Positions 1-5,230 of a stretch of DNA of 6,285 nucleotides are shown one piece after another; the stretch's first letter is position 1, and every line of letters begins with the position of its first letter. The notes under the pieces are model-generated. The model was not told where the DNA came from and did not search any database. It saw nothing but the letters and a program-made list of their open reading frames with translations. Position numbers and translations under genes: made by a program. This DNA comes from Piscirickettsiaceae bacterium (lineage in GTDB: Bacteria; Pseudomonadota; Gammaproteobacteria; Thiomicrospirales; Thiomicrospiraceae). The DNA lies in the NCBI GenBank assembly GCA_027019045.1, contig JALUXI010000264.1, forward strand, positions 1-6,285, written 5' to 3'.

Positions 1-427
1 GTTGGTGATGGCAGCCATCCCCTTTGGCTTAATTGGGGCGATTTTAGGACACTGGGCGATGGGGTTAGATTTAACCCTGCTATCACTGTTTGGTTTCTTT
101 GGATTGTCGGGCATTGTGGTCAATGACTCGATTATTCTGGTCAGTTTCTACAAACGACTGCGAGAAGAAGGCATGGCAGTGATGGAAGCGCTGGAAGAGG
201 CATCGGTACAGCGAGTTAGAGCGGTATTGTTGACCTCTTTAACCACTATCGCAGGGCTGACCCCGCTACTTTTTGAAACTTCACTCCAAGCCCAATTCCT
301 CATCCCCATGGCCGCCGCCATCGCCTTTGGGTTGATGTTTTCAACCGTTTTAATCCTGCTGGTGATTCCTGTTTTATTGTCGTTTTATGAGCAGAAAATA
401 GAAAAGCGTTTGGCAAAAAAACAATAA
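1..427 (+). CDS. RND-family efflux transporter permease, C-terminal fragment (5'-truncated)
   Basis: This is the last 141 codons of an inner-membrane RND (resistance-nodulation-division) pump, a proton-driven exporter that normally works with a periplasmic adaptor and an outer-membrane channel. The reading frame is open to the left edge and base 1 ends a split codon, so the TTG at position 2 is an internal Leu and not a start. The fragment matches the end of the second membrane domain. Visible parts are an IPFGLIGAIL helix (about residues 6-20), a helix with GLSGIVVNDSIILVSF (34-49), a cytoplasmic stretch with KRLREEGM, then LLTSLTTIAGLTPLL (76-90) and a long hydrophobic helix (100-128), ending in a short basic tail. 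In AcrB terms these are roughly TM9 to TM12. The GIVVNDSI motif is common in uncharacterised proteobacterial RND pumps. Substrate and subfamily cannot be judged from this part, and the pump is functionally unrelated to the genes that follow. Confidence 0.9.
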   Translation, partial: LVMAAIPFGLIGAILGHWAMGLDLTLLSLFGFFGLSGIVVNDSIILVSFYKRLREEGMAVMEALEEASVQRVRAVLLTSLTTIAGLTPLLFETSLQAQFLIPMAAAIAFGLMFSTVLILLVIPVLLSFYEQKIEKRLAKKQ

Positions 428-561
428 GAAAACTTGATGAATGGACAAAATTAAGCGAAAATGGTTAGTCAATATCAAAGGATTTTCCCATTTTTTCCTG
501 TTTTTTGGAGAGGGAAGGAATTCGTTTGAAGCAAATTTTTTAATAATTGAGGAAGTAATCA
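428..561. other. AT-rich intergenic region between RND gene and tkt
   Basis: This 134-bp gap must contain the end of the RND transcript and probably the tkt promoter. I see only weak structures: AAAATGG (458-464) can pair with CCATTTT (488-494), followed by T-rich sequence that could act as a poor terminator, and TTCCC (485-489) can pair with GGGAA (512-516). No convincing -35/-10 pair was found. TAATAA at 541-546 resembles a -10 box but lies almost on the ribosome binding site and lacks a -35 partner. The tkt Shine-Dalgarno sequence GAGGAAG is at 549-555. Confidence 0.5.
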
Positions 562-2556
562 ATGCCTACTCGTAGAGAACTCGCAAATGCTATCCGTGCG
601 TTAAGTATGGATGCAGTGCAAAAGGCCAAGTCAGGTCACCCAGGCGCCCCAATGGGGATGGCGGATATCGCTGAAGTCCTGTGGAACAGCCACATGAAGT
701 ACAACCCAACGAACCCTAACTGGGTGGATCGTGACCGTTTTGTTTTATCTAACGGACACGGTTCTATGTTGTTGTACTCACTACTGCACCTGACTGGTTT
801 TGATGTCAGCATGGACGACATTAAGAGTTTCCGTCAGTTGCACTCTAAGTGTGCTGGTCACCCTGAGTATGGTTATGCACCAGGGATTGAAACCACCACT
901 GGGCCACTTGGACAAGGGATTACTAATGCGGTCGGGATGGCGATTGCTGAGCGTGTTTTAGCGGCACATTTCAACCGTCCAGGTCACACTATCGTTGATC
1001 ACCACACTTATGTCTTTATGGGCGACGGTTGTTTGATGGAAGGGTTGTCGCATGAAGCTGGTGCGATGGCAGGTGCGATGGGCTTAGGTAAGCTGGTTGC
1101 CTTCTGGGATGATAACAATATCTCAATTGATGGTCATATCGATGACTGGATGGAGCAAGATGTTCCTGGTCGTTTCGAGTCTTATGGTTGGCATGTGATT
1201 CGCAATGTGGATGGTCACAATGCAGAAGAGATTGATGCAGCGATTCATGAAGCGAAGTCTATTACGGATAAGCCAACTATGATTTGTACCAAAACGACAA
1301 TTGGTTTCGGTTCGCCTAACTTATGTGGCACGCATGATTGTCACGGTGCGCCATTAGGTGAAGAAGAGATTGCATTGACTCGTGAAAACTTGGGTTGGAA
1401 ATATGCACCTTTTGAGATTCCTGAGGAAATTTATCAAGGATGGGATCACAAAGAAGCAGGTCAAAAGGCTGAAGCGGAGTGGAATGCGCGTTTTGATGCT
1501 TATAAAGCGGAATATCCTGAGTTGGCAGCAGAATTTGAACGCCGTATGGCAGGCATCTTGCCAGAAAACTTTGAGCCTGAGTTTGATAAGTTTATTGCCA
1601 AAACGCAAGAAGAGATGCCAGCGATTGCTTCTCGTAAAGCGTCTCAAAATGCCATTGAAGCGATGGGGCCATTGTTGCCTGAGCTCTTCGGCGGTTCTGC
1701 TGACTTGACTGGCTCTAACTTGACCAACTGGTCTGGTACAGTCAAGGTGAATAAAGCCAATGCGGATGGTAACTACATCTCTTGGGGTGTGCGTGAGTTT
1801 GGTATGGCGCACATGATGAACGGGATGGTGCTGCACGGTGGATTCAAAGTCTATGGTGCGACCTTCTTGATGTTCATGGAGTTTATGCGTAATGCATTAC
1901 GGATGTCAGCTTTGATGAAGATTGGTACTATCTATGTTTACACGCACGACTCAATTGGTCTAGGTGAAGATGGTCCAACTCACCAGCCTGTTGAGCAGAT
2001 TGCGACCATGCGTTTGATTCCAAACTTCCAAACTTGGCGTGGTTGTGATGCGGTTGAATCTGCCGTTTCATGGAAGGTCGCCGTATTACGAGGCGATGCA
2101 CCAACCGCTTTGGTCTTCTCTCGTCAAGCATTGAAGCCAATGGAAAGAACCCCTGAACAGGTGAAGTTGATTGAAAAAGGTGGTTATGTGTTGCGTGACT
2201 GTGAAGGTACGCCTGACCTAATCCTCATCGCCACAGGTTCAGAGGTTGGTTTAGCTTCTGATTCTATGGATGTGTTGGTTGAAAAAGGTCACAAAGTGCG
2301 TTTGGTCTCTATGCCTTGTACCGATATGTTTGATGATCAAGATCAAGACTATAAAGATGCTGTCTTGATTCCAGGTGTGAAGCGTTTGGCCGTTGAAGCA
2401 GGCGTAACGGATCTATGGCGTAAGTATGTTGGCCTTGAAGGGGATGTCGTCGGTATCGATACCTTCGGTGAGTCTGCCCCTGCAGATCAACTGTTCAAAG
2501 AATTTGGATTTACGGTTGAAAATGTCGTCGCACATGCTGAGAAATTGATCGGCTAA
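562..2556 (+). CDS. tkt: Transketolase
   Basis: Thiamine-diphosphate enzyme of the cytoplasm that moves two-carbon ketol units between sugar phosphates (for example xylulose-5-P to ribose-5-P or erythrose-4-P). It serves the non-oxidative pentose phosphate pathway and, in autotrophs, Calvin-cycle regeneration. The 664 residues compare with 663 in E. coli TktA. The N-terminal ThDP domain has SGHPGAPMG (24-32, His26), SNGHGS (His66), CAGHPE (His100), the ThDP/metal motif GDGCLMEG (154-161) through DDNNISIDG (183-191, Asn185), and His261. The middle pyrimidine domain has Arg358, Ser385, REFG (catalytic Glu412), the aromatic pocket near Phe438, and HDSIGLGEDGPTHQP (462-476, with His462, Asp470 and His474). 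Arg521 is the expected phosphate-binding Arg, and a C-terminal domain (about 545-664) follows. All key residues are present, so the enzyme should be active. The start is set by GAGGAAG (549-555), 6 nt upstream of ATG, and by the family N terminus. A terminator follows directly, so linkage to gap is not tight. Confidence 0.98.
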   Translation: MPTRRELANAIRALSMDAVQKAKSGHPGAPMGMADIAEVLWNSHMKYNPTNPNWVDRDRFVLSNGHGSMLLYSLLHLTGFDVSMDDIKSFRQLHSKCAGHPEYGYAPGIETTTGPLGQGITNAVGMAIAERVLAAHFNRPGHTIVDHHTYVFMGDGCLMEGLSHEAGAMAGAMGLGKLVAFWDDNNISIDGHIDDWMEQDVPGRFESYGWHVIRNVDGHNAEEIDAAIHEAKSITDKPTMICTKTTIGFGSPNLCGTHDCHGAPLGEEEIALTRENLGWKYAPFEIPEEIYQGWDHKEAGQKAEAEWNARFDAYKAEYPELAAEFERRMAGILPENFEPEFDKFIAKTQEEMPAIASRKASQNAIEAMGPLLPELFGGSADLTGSNLTNWSGTVKVNKANADGNYISWGVREFGMAHMMNGMVLHGGFKVYGATFLMFMEFMRNALRMSALMKIGTIYVYTHDSIGLGEDGPTHQPVEQIATMRLIPNFQTWRGCDAVESAVSWKVAVLRGDAPTALVFSRQALKPMERTPEQVKLIEKGGYVLRDCEGTPDLILIATGSEVGLASDSMDVLVEKGHKVRLVSMPCTDMFDDQDQDYKDAVLIPGVKRLAVEAGVTDLWRKYVGLEGDVVGIDTFGESAPADQLFKEFGFTVENVVAHAEKLIG

Positions 2557-2572
2557 GTTGCTTTTAATCAAT

Positions 2573-2620
2573 CAGGACTGGGAATTTTGTCAATTTTCCC
2601 AGTCCTGTTCTGTTTTTTTT
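2573..2620 (+). terminator. Intrinsic terminator after tkt
   Basis: A perfect 12-bp inverted repeat, CAGGACTGGGAA (2573-2584) and TTCCCAGTCCTG (2596-2607), with an 11-nt loop, is followed by TTCTG and a run of eight T (2613-2620). It lies 16 bp past the tkt stop codon. The T run begins 5 nt after the stem, slightly later than ideal, but the stem is long and GC-rich at its middle. It should stop most transcripts coming from tkt before gap. Confidence 0.88.
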
Positions 2621-2637
2621 GTTTAAAACGGTGTTAT

Positions 2638-2663
2638 TTGTCAAACAAAGCTTGGCGAATAAT
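2638..2663 (+). promoter_or_regulatory. Possible gap promoter (weak)
   Basis: TTGTCA at 2638-2643 matches five of six bases of the sigma-70 -35 box, and AATAAT at 2658-2663 matches five of six of the -10 box. Their spacing is only 14 bp, clearly shorter than the usual 16-18, so this exact pair is doubtful. A promoter somewhere in 2621-2670 is expected because of the terminator just upstream and the high expression normally required of GAPDH. The -35-like box lies inside a small palindrome (2637-2649). Confidence 0.22.
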
Positions 2664-2683
2664 GCATATTTAGGAGTATAAAA

Positions 2684-3682
2684 ATGACTGTAAGAGTGGG
2701 TATAAATGGTTTTGGCCGTATCGGCCGTATGGCTTTCCGTGCAGCGGCAAAAGATTTCCCTGAGTTAGAAATCGTCGCCATCAATGATTTGTTGGATCCT
2801 GAGTATTTGGCGTATATGTTGAAGTATGATTCAGTACATGGCCGTTTCGACGGAGATGTTTCTGTTGAAAATGGGAACTTAGTGGTCAACGGTAAGACGA
2901 TCCGTATCACTGCAGAACGCAACCCTGCTGACTTGAAATGGGATGAAGTGGATGTTGATGTTGTGCTTGAATGTACTGGTTTCTTCTTGACTGAAGAGAC
3001 TTGTCAGGCACACATTGATGCAGGTGCAAAGAAAGTGGTTCAATCTGCGCCTTCTAAAGACCATACCCCAATGTTTGTATATGGTGTAAACCATGAAACT
3101 TATGCGGGTCAAACTATCGTTTCTGCGGCTTCTTGTACCACTAATGGTTTAGCACCTGTGGCTAAAGTATTGAATGATAACTTTGGTATCAAGCGTGGTT
3201 TGATGACAACTGTTCACGCAGCAACAGCGACTCAAAAAACCGTTGATGGTCCTTCAATGAAAGATTGGCGCGGTGGTCGTGGTATTCTTGAAAATATCAT
3301 CCCATCTTCAACAGGTGCGGCTAAAGCAGTAGGTAAAGTATTGCCTGACTTGAATGGTAAGTTGACAGGTATGGCTTTCCGTGTCCCAACTTCTGATGTG
3401 TCTGTGGTTGACTTGACGGTTGAGCTAGAAAAAGAAACAGCTTATGAAGACATCTGTGCTGCGATGAAAGCGGCTTCAGAAGGTGAGTTGGCAGGTGTAT
3501 TGGGTTACACTGAAGAAGCCAATGTTTCTACTGACTTCCGTGGTGATTCTCACCCATCTACTTTCGATGCAAAAGCAGGTATCGCTCTAGATCCTACTTT
3601 CGTTAAGATCGTTGCTTGGTATGACAATGAGTATGGTTATACTTGCAACATGATGCGTCTTGTTGAGCATGTAGCGAAGTAA
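2684..3682 (+). CDS. gap: Glyceraldehyde-3-phosphate dehydrogenase, type I, probably NAD-dependent
   Basis: Cytoplasmic, normally tetrameric enzyme that reversibly converts glyceraldehyde-3-P, phosphate and NAD(P)+ to 1,3-bisphosphoglycerate and NAD(P)H. The 332 residues compare with 331 in E. coli GapA. The Rossmann dinucleotide-binding domain starts with GINGFGRIGR (6-15), and the motif ASCTTN (149-154) holds the catalytic Cys151. His178 in TTVHAAT is the partner base, SSTGAAKAVGKVLP (208-221) helps bind phosphate, and WYDNEYGY (312-319) closes the catalytic domain. In NDLLD (34-38), Asp35 and Leu36 correspond to the Asp32/Leu33 pair of NAD-specific enzymes. DGPSMKDW has Pro190 at the position of Pro188, where NADP-using chloroplast enzymes have Ser. 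NAD preference is therefore predicted, not shown. The start is supported by AGGAG (2672-2676), 7 nt before ATG. Codons are biased to CGT, GGT and TTG, as expected for a highly expressed gene. Strong terminators flank it on both sides, so it may be largely monocistronic. Confidence 0.98.
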   Translation: MTVRVGINGFGRIGRMAFRAAAKDFPELEIVAINDLLDPEYLAYMLKYDSVHGRFDGDVSVENGNLVVNGKTIRITAERNPADLKWDEVDVDVVLECTGFFLTEETCQAHIDAGAKKVVQSAPSKDHTPMFVYGVNHETYAGQTIVSAASCTTNGLAPVAKVLNDNFGIKRGLMTTVHAATATQKTVDGPSMKDWRGGRGILENIIPSSTGAAKAVGKVLPDLNGKLTGMAFRVPTSDVSVVDLTVELEKETAYEDICAAMKAASEGELAGVLGYTEEANVSTDFRGDSHPSTFDAKAGIALDPTFVKIVAWYDNEYGYTCNMMRLVEHVAK

Positions 3683-3688
3683 TCTTTC

Positions 3689-3725
3689 AAAACCTCAAGT
3701 GTGTAACAGCACTTGAGGTTTTTTT
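3689..3725 (+). terminator. Intrinsic terminator after gap
   Basis: A 13-bp perfect stem is formed by 3689-3701 and 3710-3722 (core ACCTCAAGTG with CACTTGAGGT), with an 8-nt loop. It runs straight into seven T (3719-3725), which are partly the stem's own 3' arm. It begins 6 bp after the gap stop codon. This is a textbook Rho-independent terminator and the best of the set. Confidence 0.93.
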
Positions 3726-3751
3726 GTTTATATAAGCATTTTCCAAGTCAC

Positions 3752-3780
3752 TTGAGAGAATGTTTTTATAAGCTTAATTT
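3752..3780 (+). promoter_or_regulatory. Candidate pgk promoter
   Basis: TTGAGA (3752-3757) matches five of six bases of the -35 box. Exactly 17 bp later TAATTT (3775-3780) matches about half of the -10 box. A better-looking -10 hexamer, TATAAG (3767-3772), has no -35 at the right distance. A promoter is expected here because a strong terminator ends the gap transcript upstream. A start near 3786 would place the TGAGCG hairpin at the very 5' end of the pgk message. This is a visual match only. Confidence 0.28.
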
Positions 3781-3785
3781 AAACC

Positions 3786-3823
3786 TGAGCGTCTTATATC
3801 GCTCAATCCGTCACACTCTGACG
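3786..3823 (+). repeat. Two small hairpins in the pgk leader
   Basis: TGAGCG (3786-3791) pairs with CGCTCA (3800-3805) across an 8-nt loop. Three bases later CGTCA (3809-3813) pairs with TGACG (3819-3823) across a 5-nt loop. Neither is followed by a T run, so they are not terminators. They end 10 nt before the pgk Shine-Dalgarno (GAGGA, 3834-3838). They could stabilise the message, bind a regulator or mean nothing. The first stem sequence recurs after pgk (5058-5084). Confidence 0.45.
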
Positions 3824-3845
3824 AATAACCAAAGAGGAATGCTCT

Positions 3846-5039
3846 ATGTCTATCTTGAAGATGGAAGATCTAGCCAAAGAAGGCAAATTAGCAGGTAAAC
3901 GCGTACTCATTCGCGAAGATTTAAATGTACCGATTAAGGATGGTAAGGTTGCCTCAGATGCTCGTATCCGTGCATCGATGAAGACGATTCAAACCGCTAA
4001 AGATGCTGGTGCAAAAGTGATGTTGATGTCTCACTTGGGTCGTCCAACAGAAGGTGAGTATGATGAACAGTACTCTTTGGCACCAGTAGCCGCCGATCTT
4101 TCAGAAAAGTTAGGCGAAGAAGTGCGTTTAATTAAAGATTACCTTGACGGTAATTTTGATGTGGCAGACGGTGAAGTCGTTTTATTGGAAAATGTCCGCT
4201 TTAATAAGGGCGAAAAGAAAGATGATGAAGCCCTTTCTAAACAGTACGCCGCTTTGTGTGATGTTTATGTCATGGATGCATTCGGTACCGCTCACCGTGC
4301 ACAGGCTTCAACGCATGGTGCAGGCTTGTATGCGCCTATTGCTTGTGCAGGTCCATTGTTAGCGGCTGAATTAGATGCTTTAGGTAAAGCGTTGCATGAG
4401 CCAGCTCGACCAATGGTGGCGATTGTGGGTGGTTCTAAAGTTTCTACCAAATTGACAGTGCTTGAATCACTTTCTGAGAAGGTGGATCAGTTGGTTGTTG
4501 GGGGTGGAATCGCTAACACCTTTATCGCAGCAGCAGGCTACAATGTGGGTAAATCACTTTATGAAGAAGATTTAATTCCCACTTGTAAAAAGCTGAATGA
4601 AATTATGGAAGGTCGTGGTGCGGCGATTCCATTGGCTAAAGATGTGGTGACTGGTAAAGAGTTCTCTCCTGAAGCAGTAGCAGAAACCAAGCCTGTGGAT
4701 CAAGTTGCTGATGATGATATGATCTTTGATATCGGACCTGAATCTGCTGCAGAATTGGCCGAAATTATTAAGAATGCAGGGACAGTAGTTTGGAATGGTC
4801 CTGTGGGTGTATTTGAATTTGATCAGTTTGGTGAAGGGACTAAGGCGATCTCTTTGGCGATTGCTGAATCTTCAGCCTTCTCAATTGCTGGGGGTGGAGA
4901 CACTTTAGCAGCCATTGATAAATATGGCATTGAAGATCAAGTCTCTTACATCTCAACAGGCGGTGGTGCTTTCCTTGAGTTCTTGGAAGGTAAGAAATTG
5001 CCAGCGGTTGCGATGCTTGAAAAGCGTGCAGCGGAGTAA
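3846..5039 (+). CDS. pgk: Phosphoglycerate kinase
   Basis: Cytoplasmic monomeric kinase that transfers phosphate reversibly between 1,3-bisphosphoglycerate/ADP and 3-phosphoglycerate/ATP. It acts in glycolysis, and in reverse in gluconeogenesis and the Calvin cycle. The 397 residues are slightly longer than E. coli Pgk (387). The N-terminal 3-phosphoglycerate domain shows REDLNVP (23-29, with Arg23, Asp25 and Asn27), SHLGRP (62-67), ENVRF (115-119, Arg118) and DAFGTAHRAQAS (144-155, Arg151). The C-terminal nucleotide domain shows GGSKVSTK (195-202), WNGPVGVFE (316-324), GGGDT (349-353) and STGGGAFLEFLEGKKLP (370-386). All substrate and nucleotide motifs are intact. ATG at 3846 is chosen because GAGGA (3834-3838) lies 7 nt upstream. 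The next ATG, codon 6, has no comparable site. The gene sits 163 bp after gap, beyond its terminator, and is followed by its own terminator, which suggests a separate transcription unit. Its product acts directly on the GAPDH product. Confidence 0.98.
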   Translation: MSILKMEDLAKEGKLAGKRVLIREDLNVPIKDGKVASDARIRASMKTIQTAKDAGAKVMLMSHLGRPTEGEYDEQYSLAPVAADLSEKLGEEVRLIKDYLDGNFDVADGEVVLLENVRFNKGEKKDDEALSKQYAALCDVYVMDAFGTAHRAQASTHGAGLYAPIACAGPLLAAELDALGKALHEPARPMVAIVGGSKVSTKLTVLESLSEKVDQLVVGGGIANTFIAAAGYNVGKSLYEEDLIPTCKKLNEIMEGRGAAIPLAKDVVTGKEFSPEAVAETKPVDQVADDDMIFDIGPESAAELAEIIKNAGTVVWNGPVGVFEFDQFGEGTKAISLAIAESSAFSIAGGGDTLAAIDKYGIEDQVSYISTGGGAFLEFLEGKKLPAVAMLEKRAAE

Positions 5040-5057
5040 TTCACTGCCCTGTCATAT

Positions 5058-5084
5058 TTGAGCGGTAAGATATTGATCGCTCAA
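5058..5084 (+). repeat. Small hairpin after pgk, stem shared with pgk leader
   Basis: TTGAGCG (5058-5064) and CGCTCAA (5078-5084) form a 7-bp perfect stem with a 13-nt loop. The stem repeats the TGAGCG/CGCTCA stem found upstream of pgk at 3786-3805, and both loops contain ATAT or ATATT. It lies between the pgk stop codon and the pgk terminator. No T run follows, so it is not itself a terminator. Confidence 0.5.
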
Positions 5085-5091
5085 CTTTAAC

Positions 5092-5122
5092 CTCAGCGAC
5101 ATTTTGTCGCTGAGAGATTTTT
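5092..5122 (+). terminator. Intrinsic terminator after pgk
   Basis: CTCAGCGAC (5092-5100) pairs perfectly with GTCGCTGAG (5106-5114) around a 5-base loop, ATTTT. A further A-T pair would leave a 3-base loop. AGA and then TTTTT (5118-5122) follow. The stem is short but GC-rich and stable, with a modest T tract 3 nt after it. It probably terminates the pgk transcript 52 bp past the stop codon, perhaps incompletely. Confidence 0.82.
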
Positions 5123-5151
5123 ATTAGATGAGCTAGAAAGTGAGAGGATGT

Positions 5152-5186
5152 CTCGGTAAGGTTTAGTTAGCATAAGCTTTACCGAG
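5152..5186 (+). promoter_or_regulatory. Long hairpin in the pyk upstream region (second terminator, attenuator or leader structure)
   Basis: The arms 5152-5165 (CTCGGTAAGGTTTA) and 5173-5186 (TAAGCTTTACCGAG) form a continuous 14-bp stem, with 12 Watson-Crick and 2 G-U pairs as RNA and a 7-nt loop. The following bases, TCATCTTTCTTTCA, are T-rich but interrupted, so it could be a leaky tandem terminator. It ends 44 nt before the pyk ATG, so it could equally be a structured leader element or, as DNA, an operator. I recognise no known riboswitch or leader family in it. Confidence 0.6.
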
Positions 5187-5213
5187 TCATCTTTCTTTCA
5201 AGCAAATGAGATT

Positions 5214-5217
5214 AAGG
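5214..5217 (+). promoter_or_regulatory. Weak, distant Shine-Dalgarno-like AAGG before pyk
   Basis: AAGG is the only purine-rich match upstream of pyk and lies 13 nt from the ATG, farther than the 5-9 nt usual in this window (6 nt for tkt, 7 nt for gap and pgk). A TAG stop codon in the same frame occupies 5228-5230, immediately before the ATG, so no upstream start is possible. Initiation at 5231 may therefore be weak. Confidence 0.35.
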
Positions 5218-5230
5218 TTACAAAATTTAG

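Noticed and set aside
458..516. Possible terminator or operator hairpins between the RND gene and tkt
   Set aside because: The stems are only 5-7 bp, AT-rich, mutually overlapping and have loops of over 20 nt. They are too weak to call as a terminator; noted only in the intergenic entry.
374..562. 62-codon - strand open frame across the RND-tkt gap
   Set aside because: Phe/Leu/Lys-rich product of AT-rich intergenic DNA. It overlaps the RND end and the tkt start, and there is no supporting homology.
1382..1708. 108-codon open frame on the + strand, in another frame inside tkt
   Set aside because: Lys/Arg/Leu-rich shadow of the tkt inter-domain region with no recognisable family. The tkt frame is continuous and complete across it, so it is not a frameshift remnant.
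1354..1836. 160-codon open frame on the - strand opposite tkt
   Set aside because: It lies wholly within the conserved transketolase frame, shows no recognisable domain and has a composition expected of an antisense shadow. No independent ribosome binding site or promoter was apparent.
3713..3898. 61-codon + strand open frame spanning the pgk leader
   Set aside because: It begins inside the gap terminator and overlaps the pgk start in another frame. It has no convincing ribosome binding site and shows no family resemblance.
5040..5230. Riboswitch or small RNA gene in the pgk-pyk gap
   Set aside because: The hairpins are simple stem-loops separated by unstructured DNA. No known riboswitch core or sRNA promoter could be recognised. 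One hairpin is an ordinary terminator and the others are reported as unassigned.
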